DNA of 64,000 nucleotides. It comes from Bradyrhizobium sp. ORS 285. GTDB taxonomy: Bacteria; Pseudomonadota; Alphaproteobacteria; Rhizobiales; Xanthobacteraceae. The stretch is from contig NZ_LT859959.1 in assembly GCF_900176205.1 (NCBI RefSeq), positions 4,485,001 through 4,549,000 on the forward strand, read 5' to 3'. Made by a program: the position numbers and the translations under genes. The notes below the pieces were generated by a model. It had not been told where the DNA came from. It saw nothing but the letters and a program-made list of their open reading frames with translations, and searched no databases. Below are positions 56,312-64,000 of this stretch, one piece after another. Numbering within the stretch: the stretch's first letter is position 1; every line of letters starts with the position of its first letter.

Positions 56312-56696
56312 CTACCACTCCGGTCGGGCTCGATCATCTGATGCGCCGGAAGGGCGCGCCAAGGCCGGGACGGACGCCCCGCGGAAACCCTGCGTGATCG
56401 GCTTGAAAAATCGGTTAACCCGATCGGAGAGCCGCGGCGTCCGGATATCGAGGCGCGAGGCCAAGGCGAGTTCGCGCCTGCGTTGTCGCGGCATCGTCAA
56501 AAGACATCACAAGCATTTGACGTTATTGCGCTTTTGTTTTTTGCTCGCCGGCTCTTCGCGATCCCCGGACGCATTCGCTGCTTCCGAATTCTCATCCGAT
56601 ACATTTAGAAAAAATTCGGCCTGTCCGGCGGATGCACTGGCATGATCTGGGTCAACGGTCGTGGCGGCCGCCCGCATAGGGTTTATCCTGATCACC
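56312..56696. other. Promoter region between pilin and phosphorylase genes
   Basis: About 385 bp between divergent genes. It includes the pilin promoter and the phosphorylase promoter. The middle part (56505-56620) is AT-richer, with runs such as CTTTTGTTTTTTGC and TTTAGAAAAAATTC. No clear operator is seen. Confidence 0.4.
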
Positions 56697-58223
56697 ATGA
56701 CCGCCGCATCAGATCCCGCCCGCCCCCAGCTCAAGATCCGCAGCGTCGCGCTCGATACCGGGCGCGAGAACGTCGTCGTGATCTCACGGCGCTCGCGCGC
56801 GCTGCGGCCAGAGGTGTTCAGCGGCTTTTCCCGCGTCGAGCTGCGCTGCAATTCACGCACCCTGCTCGCCACCCTGCTGATCACCGATGACGACGCCCTG
56901 GTCGGGCCCGACGAGATCGGCCTGTCGGAGCCGGCGCTGCGGCGTTTCGCCGAGCCGACCGGCACGCTCGCCACGGTGTCGCCGGCGACCCCGCCCGAGA
57001 GCCTGGAATCCGTCCGCGCCAAGATTCGCGGCGAGACCTTGAGCGATCAGGCGATCGCGGCGGTGATCGACGACCTCGCCCACTACCGCTACTCGGACAT
57101 GGAGATCGCGGCCTTCCTGATCGGCTCGGCGAGCTTCATGAGCTCGGGCGAGCTGCTGGCGCTGACGCGCGCGATGGCCAATGCCGGCACCCAGCTGAAA
57201 TGGCCTGAGCCCGTGGTGGTCGACAAGCACTGCATCGGCGGCATTCCCGGCAACCGCACCTCCATGGTGGTGGTGCCGATCGTCGCCGCCCATGGCCTGA
57301 CCATCCCGAAGACCTCGTCGCGCGCGATCACCTCGCCGGCCGGCACCGCCGACACGATGGAGGTGCTGGCGCGGGTCAATGTCGGCGCCGAGGAGATGAA
57401 ATCGATCGTCGCGGCCTGCAATGGCTGCGTGATCTGGGGCGGCCACGTCAATCTGTCGCCGGCCGACGACATCCTGATCTCGGTCGAGCGGCCGCTCAGC
57501 CTCGACACCCGCGAGCAGATGGTCGCCTCGATCCTCTCCAAGAAGCTCGCCGCCGGCTCGACGCATCTCCTGCTCGACCTGCCGGTCGGGCCGACGGCCA
57601 AGCTCACCAGCGGCGCGGAAGCGATGCGGCTGCGCAAGTTGTTCGAGTTCGTCGGCGACCGTTTCGGCCTCAAGGTCGAGGTGATCACGACCGACGGCCG
57701 CCAGCCGATCGGCAACGGCATCGGCCCGGTGCTGGAGGCGCGCGACGTGATGGCCGTGTTGGGCAACGAGCCCACGGCGCCGGCCGACCTGCGCGAGAAG
57801 TCGCTGCGGCTCGCCGCGCATCTGCTCGAATATGATCCGAAGCTGCGCGGCGGCGCCGGCTATGCAAGGGCGCGCGAGCTGCTCGACAGCGGCGCGGCGC
57901 TGAAGCAGATGCTGAAGATCATCGATGCGCAGGGGCCGTCCGAGTGCCGCAGCGAGCTCGGCGATCTCGCCTTCGACGTCAGGGCCGAGCACGACGGCAT
58001 CGTGTCCGCGATCGACTGCCTGCGGCTCAACCGTCTGGCCCGCACGGCCGGCGCGCCGGTCAACAAAGGCTCCGGCATCAGGCTGTTCAAGAAGATAGGC
58101 GACCGCGTCGAGCAAGGTGAGCCACTCTACCGCGTGTTCACCTGCGATCCGTCGGAGCATGATCTCGCTGCGGCGGCCGCTGCCGCCAACCACGGCTACG
58201 CATTCGCAGACGGCCGGCCGTGA
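56697..58223 (+). CDS. Thymidine/AMP phosphorylase-family protein
   Basis: A 508-residue nucleoside phosphorylase of the long, archaeal-like type. An N-terminal extension (about 1-100, with [19 protein letters not shown]) precedes the catalytic core with [28 protein letters not shown] and [18 protein letters not shown], where phosphate and base contacts lie. This subgroup includes AMP phosphorylases (DeoA-like) as well as predicted thymidine phosphorylases; the substrate cannot be settled by eye. The ATG at 56697 is chosen over an upstream in-frame start. The metallo-beta-lactamase gene follows 43 bp later, probably in the same transcript. Confidence 0.9.
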   Translation: MTAASDPARPQLKIRSVALDTGRENVVVISRRSRALRPEVFSGFSRVELRCNSRTLLATLLITDDDALVGPDEIGLSEPALRRFAEPTGTLATVSPATPPESLESVRAKIRGETLSDQAIAAVIDDLAHYRYSDMEIAAFLIGSASFMSSGELLALTRAMANAGTQLKWPEPVVVDKHCIGGIPGNRTSMVVVPIVAAHGLTIPKTSSRAITSPAGTADTMEVLARVNVGAEEMKSIVAACNGCVIWGGHVNLSPADDILISVERPLSLDTREQMVASILSKKLAAGSTHLLLDLPVGPTAKLTSGAEAMRLRKLFEFVGDRFGLKVEVITTDGRQPIGNGIGPVLEARDVMAVLGNEPTAPADLREKSLRLAAHLLEYDPKLRGGAGYARARELLDSGAALKQMLKIIDAQGPSECRSELGDLAFDVRAEHDGIVSAIDCLRLNRLARTAGAPVNKGSGIRLFKKIGDRVEQGEPLYRVFTCDPSEHDLAAAAAAANHGYAFADGRP

Positions 58224-58266
58224 CGAGCCATTGTCGTAGCGCTCCCCATTCCCTGGAGATTGCCGC

Positions 58267-59859
58267 ATGAGTGTCAGCCTTCGCTTCTGCGGCGCCGCGC
58301 ATACCGTGACCGGCTCCTGCTATCTGGTCCGGACCGACCAGGGCCAGATCCTGATCGATTGCGGCCTGTTCCAGGGCCAGAAGACGCTGAAGGAGCTCAA
58401 CTACGGCGACTTCCCGTTTCGCCCCCACGACATCGATGCCGTGCTGCTGACGCATGCGCATATCGACCATAGCGGCCTGCTGCCGAAGCTGGTGCGGATG
58501 GGTTTCGACGGCAAGATCTTCGCCACGCGCGGCACCATCGATCTGTGCTCCTGGATGCTGCCCGACGCCGGCAACATCCAAGAACAGGAGGTGCTGGCGC
58601 TGAACCGCCGCAACATCGCGCGCGGCCGCGACGAGGTCAGCCCGATCTACACCCAGGCCGACGCAATCGCCTCGCTGCAATATTTTCAAGCGGTGCCCTA
58701 TGAGACCTGGACAGACATCATCCCCGGCGTGCGCGCCCGCTATTGGAATGCCGGGCACCTGCTAGGCTCCGCCTCGATCGAGATCGAATTCGTCGGACAA
58801 AGCACCAGCGGCGCGCCGCTGCGCCTGCTCGCCTCAGGCGACGTCGGCCCCGACGCCAAGCTGCTGCAGCCCGACCCGAAGGCGCCGGAGGGCTTCGACT
58901 ACGTGATCTCGGAAGCCACCTATGGCGACCGCATCCGCGAGCCGATCACGCCGGAGCAACGCCGGAGTCGTTTGGCCGGCGAGGTGCGCGACGCCTCAGC
59001 AGCCAGGGGCGCGCTGCTGATCCCGGCCTTCGCGGTCGAGCGGACGCAGGAGCTGATCGTCGATCTCGTCGGGCTGATGGAGCAAGGCGAGATTCCAGCG
59101 GCGCCGATCTTCCTGGACTCGCCGCTCGCCATCCACGCCACCGAGGTGTTTCGCGCGCACACCGAGAGCCTCGACGGCGGCAGCGCTGTCGGCCGCCTGC
59201 TGTCCTCGCCGCATCTGCGCTTCACCGAGACTGTCGACGAGAGCAAGGCGATCGCCAAGCTGACCGGCTTTCACATCATCATCGCCGCCAGCGGCATGTG
59301 CGACGCCGGGCGCATCCGTCATCATCTCAAGCGCTGGCTGTGGAATAACCGCGCCACCGTGCTGCTGGTCGGCTACCAGGCCAACGGCACGCTCGGCCGC
59401 TTCCTGCAGGACGGCGTCAAGGCGGTGCGCATCCAGGGCGAGGAGATCAAGGTCGGCGCCCGCATCCGCATGATCGACGATTACTCCGGCCACGCCGACG
59501 GCGCCGAGATCGCGCGCTGGATCGCGGCACGCCGTCCAATCGCGCGCGGACTCTTTTTGTCCCATGGCGAGGAGGCGGCGATCGCCGCATTGGCGACGCG
59601 CGTCGGCGAGCGGATCGTGCCGTCGGCCAAGGTGTTCTCGCCCCTGCTCGACGACGTCTATGAGTTGACCAACGCGGTGCCGACGCTGCTCGACGTCGCC
59701 CGTAGGCGCCGGCTCGCGCCGGAGGCCGTTACCCGGCTCGATTGGCACAACGACATGTCGGGCCTGCTGCTCGACATCCATGCGCGCATCGAGCAGGCCG
59801 CCGATGACCGCGCCCGCGGCGTCATCATCCGCCGCCTCAGGCGGGCGCTGGAGGAGTGA
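58267..59859 (+). CDS. Beta-CASP metallo-beta-lactamase RNase-like protein
   Basis: A 530-residue protein with the metallo-beta-lactamase motif LTHAHIDHSG (His63, His65, Asp67, His68) and the later HLLGSASIEIE zinc ligand. A beta-CASP insert carries GALLIPAFAVERTQEL, IIIAASGMCDAGRIRHHL and VLLVGYQANGTLGR, and a C-terminal DDYSGHADGAEI motif follows. This is the CPSF/YsgC-like class of predicted RNA-processing exonucleases. It is paired with the phosphorylase gene, a pairing I have seen annotated in other proteobacteria; a joint role in nucleotide salvage from RNA is inference. Confidence 0.93.
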   Translation: MSVSLRFCGAAHTVTGSCYLVRTDQGQILIDCGLFQGQKTLKELNYGDFPFRPHDIDAVLLTHAHIDHSGLLPKLVRMGFDGKIFATRGTIDLCSWMLPDAGNIQEQEVLALNRRNIARGRDEVSPIYTQADAIASLQYFQAVPYETWTDIIPGVRARYWNAGHLLGSASIEIEFVGQSTSGAPLRLLASGDVGPDAKLLQPDPKAPEGFDYVISEATYGDRIREPITPEQRRSRLAGEVRDASAARGALLIPAFAVERTQELIVDLVGLMEQGEIPAAPIFLDSPLAIHATEVFRAHTESLDGGSAVGRLLSSPHLRFTETVDESKAIAKLTGFHIIIAASGMCDAGRIRHHLKRWLWNNRATVLLVGYQANGTLGRFLQDGVKAVRIQGEEIKVGARIRMIDDYSGHADGAEIARWIAARRPIARGLFLSHGEEAAIAALATRVGERIVPSAKVFSPLLDDVYELTNAVPTLLDVARRRRLAPEAVTRLDWHNDMSGLLLDIHARIEQAADDRARGVIIRRLRRALEE

Positions 59860-60133
59860 GGCTCCGCACGGCGGCGTGAAGACGGGGGCAGAAGCTTCGT
59901 CGTCGAACGGTCACAGTTCGATCGCACCCTCGTCCGATCAGACAAACATTGATCGACAAGCGAGCCGCGAGCACGGCTGCCGAAAAAGACGCCATCTGAG
60001 CTTGTGAATAGGAAACGGCACAACGCGCAGACGGCTGGTCTCCGGGAACTATTCTGTTACGCTCGACGGGTGGTTCACGACAACGGCACGATCCGGGTGA
60101 ACCCGGCGCAGGTGGGGAAACGGGGGCTCTCAC

Positions 60134-62251
60134 ATGCATCAACCATCGAAATGGTGGACGGGACTGATTGCTGTCGCCGTGCTCTGGCTGGCGGCGGTAA
60201 GCTTCAAGACCGCAAGTGTCGAAGATGATATTGCACCGCGAGCGCGCGCCGCCGTCGCGGCAGCCGCACCCGATACCGCCGCGGCGCTGAAGGTCTCGGT
60301 CGCCGGCCGCGACGTTCGCATCGAGGGGCCCGAGTTCAGCGCCGACCAGTCGGAGCGGCTGGGTGACGCGGCGGCCGTTAACGGCGTCCGCCTGGTCGAT
60401 GACAGCTACGACAAGCTGCCGACACCCAAACCCTATGCTTTCCGCGCCGCACGCAACGGCAACCAGCTCGTGCTCGAAGGCGGCGTGCCGACGCCGGCGG
60501 TCCGTCAGGCCGTGCTCGGCGCGGCCCGCGCGGCCGGTGGCGGCGAGGTTGTCGATCGGCTGGGCTATGCCCTGGGTGCTCCGGTCAACTTTGCCGCCAT
60601 CGCAGGCCATGGCCTGGCCCAAGCCGCCAAGCTCAATGGGGGTGCCTTCTCGCTCGCGGACAAGTCCTATTCGATCGCGGGCACGGCCGCCTCGTCTGAT
60701 GTCTATGAGACGGCTATTGCCGCGACGCGGCAGCTGCCGAGCGGCGCGGTGCTCGACAAGGTCGCGATCCTGCCGCCGGAGGCGAAGCCCTTCATCTGGA
60801 GCGCGGTGCGGGATGACAAAGCGGTCGTGATGTCCGGCGTCGTGCCGACCGACGACGTCAGGCGCGCGCTCGAGGGGACTGCTGCCAAGGCCTGGCCGGG
60901 GTCGTCGGTGATCCATCAGATGCAGATCGCGCGCGGCGCGCCATCCGGGGATTTCAGCGCCTACACGGCTTACGCGCTCGCCGAGCTGGCGCGGCTGAGC
61001 ACGGGCCGCGTCGTCATCTCAGACGCCACCTACACGATCACCGGCGAGGCGCCCTCCTCTGCCGCCTACGACGAGGCCATCGCCGGCGTCGGCAAGCTGC
61101 CGGCCGGGCTGACGCTCGCCAAGGCGGACATCCTGCCGCCGGAGATGAAGCCGTATCGTTGGACGGCCGAGTTCGACGGCACCGGCGTGAGCCTTGCGGG
61201 TCTCGCGCCCAGCGCAGCCAGTCGCGAGGTCGTCATGGGCGCGGCGACCGGTCAGTTCGACGGCAAGCCGATCAAGAGCGCCATCGGCATCGCGCGCGGC
61301 GCCCCCGACGGCGACGTCGCCAAGGTCGGTGCCAGCCTGCTACAACAGCTCGCCAAGCTCTCGGGCGGCCGCGCCGAGATCAACGACACGCAGGTCTCGA
61401 TCAGCGGCGTCGGGCTCGCCAATGTCACCGGCGCTGCGGTCCGCGAGCAACTGGCCGGCGCGCTGCCTGCGCCGTTCACGCTTGCCGCCGTCGACGTGCG
61501 CGACGGCCCGGTGTCGCCTTACGCCTTCAGTCTGCAGAAGCAGGACGGCCGCGTCCGGCTGAGCGGCTATGTGCCCGACGATGCGGCACGCCGCGATCTC
61601 ATTAGTGCGGCCAGCTCGGCCTTCGTCACCGAGACGGTCGAGGATAGTTTGAAGGTCGCCGACGGCGCGCCGAAGGATTTCGTCAAGTCGCTGACGGCGA
61701 CATTCCCGGCCCTGGCGCGGCTGTGGTCCGGCTCGCTGACGGCGAAGGACGCGACCCTTTCGGTCGACGCGCTCGCCATCTACGACAAGTCAGCCGATCA
61801 GGTGCGCAAAGAGCTTGCCGACGCGAGCGGCAATCTCAAGCTCGACGAGGTCAAGATCGGGGTCAAGCCGGAGAGCCCGCCGCTTCCCCTGGCCGAATGC
61901 CAGCCGGCGTTCGAGGGCCTGCTCGCCAAGGGCCGCATCCGCTTTGCGACCGGCAGCGCCGAGCTCAGCCGCGAGTCGCTGGCGCTGCTCGACCACATCG
62001 TCGACGTGGCGCAGCGCTGCAAGGAGGCGGAGATCGCGATCGAAGGCCATACCGACAATGTCGGCGACGAAGCTGACAATATCGACCTCTCGAAGCGGCG
62101 CGCGGCGGCGGTGGTGAGCTACATCAGCGAGGCCGGCATCGACACGTCGCGTATGACTTCGGAAGGCTACGGCCAGAACCGACCGGTCGCCTCCAACGAC
62201 AGCGCGGAAGGCCGCGCGCAGAACCGCCGCATCGAATTCGTCGTGAAGTGA
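60134..62251 (+). CDS. OmpA-family protein with repeated N-terminal modules
   Basis: A 705-residue envelope protein. A single N-terminal membrane helix (WWTGLIAVAVLWLAAVSF) anchors a large periplasmic region built of at least four related modules, each starting with a KPY/F aromatic stretch and a beta hairpin ending in a G-V-P or G-L-A-P turn (about residues 98, 228, 345 and 465), like BON-type domains. The C-terminal 120 residues are an OmpA peptidoglycan-binding domain (IRFATGSAELSRESL, IAIEGHTDNVGD, NRRIEFVVK). It probably ties the inner membrane to the cell wall. The next gene follows 10 bp later and is likely cotranscribed. Confidence 0.9.
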   Translation: MHQPSKWWTGLIAVAVLWLAAVSFKTASVEDDIAPRARAAVAAAAPDTAAALKVSVAGRDVRIEGPEFSADQSERLGDAAAVNGVRLVDDSYDKLPTPKPYAFRAARNGNQLVLEGGVPTPAVRQAVLGAARAAGGGEVVDRLGYALGAPVNFAAIAGHGLAQAAKLNGGAFSLADKSYSIAGTAASSDVYETAIAATRQLPSGAVLDKVAILPPEAKPFIWSAVRDDKAVVMSGVVPTDDVRRALEGTAAKAWPGSSVIHQMQIARGAPSGDFSAYTAYALAELARLSTGRVVISDATYTITGEAPSSAAYDEAIAGVGKLPAGLTLAKADILPPEMKPYRWTAEFDGTGVSLAGLAPSAASREVVMGAATGQFDGKPIKSAIGIARGAPDGDVAKVGASLLQQLAKLSGGRAEINDTQVSISGVGLANVTGAAVREQLAGALPAPFTLAAVDVRDGPVSPYAFSLQKQDGRVRLSGYVPDDAARRDLISAASSAFVTETVEDSLKVADGAPKDFVKSLTATFPALARLWSGSLTAKDATLSVDALAIYDKSADQVRKELADASGNLKLDEVKIGVKPESPPLPLAECQPAFEGLLAKGRIRFATGSAELSRESLALLDHIVDVAQRCKEAEIAIEGHTDNVGDEADNIDLSKRRAAAVVSYISEAGIDTSRMTSEGYGQNRPVASNDSAEGRAQNRRIEFVVK

Positions 62252-62261
62252 GGCTTACATC

Positions 62262-64000
62262 ATGATGTACGACCTGACGACGTTCTTCTTCTGGATCCTG
62301 CTCGCCATCATCATCGGCGGCTTCGTCGGCTGGCGTACCTGGTCGGATGCGAAGCAACCGGACTGGATGAGAACGTGGCTGTTGCCGGCCATTCTGGCCT
62401 TCCTCATCGGCGCACTGATGGCGATGCTGAGCGTGCTGCCCGGCCGCGCCGGGCTGTGGCTCGAGGTCGCGCTGCTGATGGTCGGGGGTTACGTCGTCGG
62501 CTGCCTCGTCGGCGGACAGCTGAAGGAGTATGTCGGGATCGGTGACTCCAGCGCGATGTCCCCGGGCGGCCCGGGCAACGTCGCCGCGTTCACGGCACCT
62601 GCCCCCGCCCGTCCGTGGGCGGACAGCCCGTCGCCCGCCGCCCAGGCCGCAGCCCAAGTCGAAGCCGATCGCCTGGCTGCGGAGGCCGCAGCGAAGGCGG
62701 AGGCCGACCGGCTCGCTGCTGAAGCTGCCGCGAAGGCCGAAGCCGACCGCCTCGCCGCTGAGGCTGCTGCAAAGGCAGAGGCCGACCGTCTTGCTGCCGA
62801 AGCTGCTGCGAAGGCGGAGGCCGATCGGCTTGCCGCCGAGGCTGCTGCGAAGGCAGAAGCCGACCGGCTTGCTGCCGAGGTTGCCGCAAAAGCCGAGGCC
62901 GACCGGCTTGCCGCCGAGGCTGCTGCGAAGGCAGAAGCCGACCGGCTTGCTGCCGAGGTTGCCGCAAAGGCCGAAGCGGACCGTCTTGCCGCCGAAGCTG
63001 CTGCGAAGGCCGAGGCCGATCGTCTCGCCGCTGAGGCCGCCGCAAAAGCCGAAGCCGACCGTGCTGCTGCGGAAGCTGCGGCAAAGGCGGAAGCTGAACG
63101 CCTTGCCGCCGAGGCCGTCGCGAAGGCCGAGGCGGAGGCTGCACGCCTGGCCGCGGAGGCCACGGCCAAAGCCGAAGCGGATCGCCTGGCTGCCGAAGCG
63201 GCCGCCAAGGTCGAGGCCGAGCGTCTCGCCGCAGACGCCGCAGCCAGCGCGGAGGCCGATCGCCTCGCCGCCGAGGTCGCCGCGTCGGCGGCAGAACCTG
63301 CCCCGGACAACAGCAATGGCGCCGGTGGTGATGGCCGGCCCCCGGCCCTGCCTGCTCCCGATGGCGCGGCCGATGATCTCAAGCTCATCAAGGGCATCGG
63401 ACCGAAGAACGAGGCCATCCTCAACGACATCGGCGTGCATCATTTCAGCCAGATCGCCGAGTGGTCGCCGGCGCATGCCGAGTGGGTCGGCCACCACATG
63501 GCCTTCCCCGGCCGCATCGAGCGCGAGCACTGGATCGCGCAGGCCAAGCTGCTCGCTGCCGGCCTCGACACCGCGCATTCGACCGCGGTGAAATCCGGCG
63601 CGATCACCATCGACGACCAGGCCGACGCGCCGCTGAGCGAAGACGAGGCCCGCTACCTCCTGGCCCACCTGCCGGCGCTGATGCCGCCGGTCGAGAACGA
63701 GGACGCCCACGCCGGCAGCCGGCCGCTCGGCCTCGCCGCGCCCCGTGGCGGACAGGCCGACGACCTCAAGCTGATCAAGGGCATCGGCAAGCAGAACGAG
63801 GCGCGGCTGCATGGCCTCGGCATCTGGCACTTCGATCAGGTCGCTGCCTGGACAAACGAGCACGCCAAATGGGTGGGCTCGTATCTGGCCTTTGCAGGCC
63901 GGATCGAGCGCGAGCAATGGATCTCGCAGGCGAAGGAGCTGGCCAGCGGCGGAACGACGGAGTTCTCCAGGCGCGCCGAAGCAGGCCTGGTGAAATCGTC
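62262..64000 (+). CDS. Membrane protein with TolA-like repeats and helix-hairpin-helix modules (3' end outside window)
   Basis: At least 579 residues. The N-terminus has three membrane helices (about 7-24, 41-62, 68-92). A Pro/Ala linker leads to 16 repeats of about 13 residues (EADRLAAEAAAKA type, residues 134-343), predicted to be a long charged helix as in TolA. Then come two related modules of about 75 residues, each opening with DDLKLIKGIG (371 and 500) and continuing with FSQIAEW/FDQVAAW and a GRIEREHW or GRIEREQW segment. KGIG is the helix-hairpin-helix turn found in COG3743-type predicted DNA-binding proteins. Starts 10 bp after the OmpA gene. Confidence 0.85.
   Translation, partial: MMYDLTTFFFWILLAIIIGGFVGWRTWSDAKQPDWMRTWLLPAILAFLIGALMAMLSVLPGRAGLWLEVALLMVGGYVVGCLVGGQLKEYVGIGDSSAMSPGGPGNVAAFTAPAPARPWADSPSPAAQAAAQVEADRLAAEAAAKAEADRLAAEAAAKAEADRLAAEAAAKAEADRLAAEAAAKAEADRLAAEAAAKAEADRLAAEVAAKAEADRLAAEAAAKAEADRLAAEVAAKAEADRLAAEAAAKAEADRLAAEAAAKAEADRAAAEAAAKAEAERLAAEAVAKAEAEAARLAAEATAKAEADRLAAEAAAKVEAERLAADAAASAEADRLAAEVAASAAEPAPDNSNGAGGDGRPPALPAPDGAADDLKLIKGIGPKNEAILNDIGVHHFSQIAEWSPAHAEWVGHHMAFPGRIEREHWIAQAKLLAAGLDTAHSTAVKSGAITIDDQADAPLSEDEARYLLAHLPALMPPVENEDAHAGSRPLGLAAPRGGQADDLKLIKGIGKQNEARLHGLGIWHFDQVAAWTNEHAKWVGSYLAFAGRIEREQWISQAKELASGGTTEFSRRAEAGLVKS
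62661..63290 (+). repeat. 39-bp tandem coding repeat, 16 units
   Basis: In-frame tandem array encoding EADRLAAEAAAKA-type units. Units 1-5, 7, 9 and 10 have the consensus, units 6 and 8 have Ala to Val, and units 11-16 diverge; unit 13 has two extra residues. The nucleotide sequence varies strongly at third codon positions, which indicates selection on the protein helix rather than recent expansion. It is part of the membrane protein gene. Confidence 0.95.

Noticed and set aside
62661..63290. Tandem repeats considered as a CRISPR array or minisatellite
   Set aside because: Units are contiguous with no spacers and vary at third codon positions within one open frame, so they are protein repeats.
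62124..63917. Minus-strand frames opposite the repeat membrane protein and a plus-strand frame at 62530-63591
   Set aside because: Repetitive products are only the 39-bp coding repeat read in other frames. The frame from 62262 has membrane helices, TolA-like repeats and helix-hairpin-helix motifs.

Overview
The window is about 64 kb of GC-rich alphaproteobacterial chromosome, most likely Bradyrhizobium or a close relative. The reasons are the gene content (feuPQ, cycHJKL-type cytochrome c maturation genes, glnE beside degP and a two-component pair, eukaryote-type NADP isocitrate dehydrogenase, porin_2-family porin, carbohydrate porin, alphaproteobacterial DUF2336 protein) and the many short palindromic intergenic repeats of the kind I associate with Bradyrhizobium. 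The genus assignment is inference. I saw no rRNA, tRNA, CRISPR array, transposase or prophage.

Left part (1-26 kb): a rhodanese / acyl-CoA dehydrogenase-like / OsmC cluster with a divergent TetR regulator; a DUF2336 protein; a type I secretion pair (HlyD adaptor and ABC exporter) just downstream of a secreted-looking calpain-family cysteine protease; a TPR protein; a TrmJ tRNA methyltransferase fused to a DUF559 nuclease-like domain; icd; DUF3455; a copC/copD pair; ilvD; an orphan amino-acid binding protein; a DUF3303 protein with a macro-domain-like protein; a class III nucleotide cyclase; and an OprB porin.

Middle (27-51 kb): an almost entirely minus-strand block which, read right to left, is feuP-feuQ, two unknown genes, ccmI-ccmE-ccmF-ccmH, two chemoreceptors, an AT-richer accessory island, degP, an OmpR-type regulator, a histidine kinase and glnE. 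As I recall them, related rhizobia carry cycHJKL-degP-regulator-kinase-glnE without the chemoreceptors and island. Here about 7.7 kb separates ccmH from degP, and a small plus-strand gene separates the regulator from its kinase. The island (36.0-38.1 kb) holds an HTH/ImmA-IrrE metallopeptidase gene overlapping a PIN-like gene, with a divergent two-helix membrane protein whose start codon lies 24 bp away. Two copies of a structured interspersed repeat (26865-27125 and 35501-35749, opposite strands) flank the glnE-degP block. Their internal hairpin shows compensatory base changes.

Right part (51-64 kb): Ku without LigD, a LysR regulator, a major porin, a Flp pilin, a thymidine/AMP phosphorylase-like enzyme with a beta-CASP metallo-beta-lactamase protein, an OmpA-family protein with repeated N-terminal modules, and a truncated gene for a membrane protein with 16 repeats of about 13 residues followed by two helix-hairpin-helix modules.
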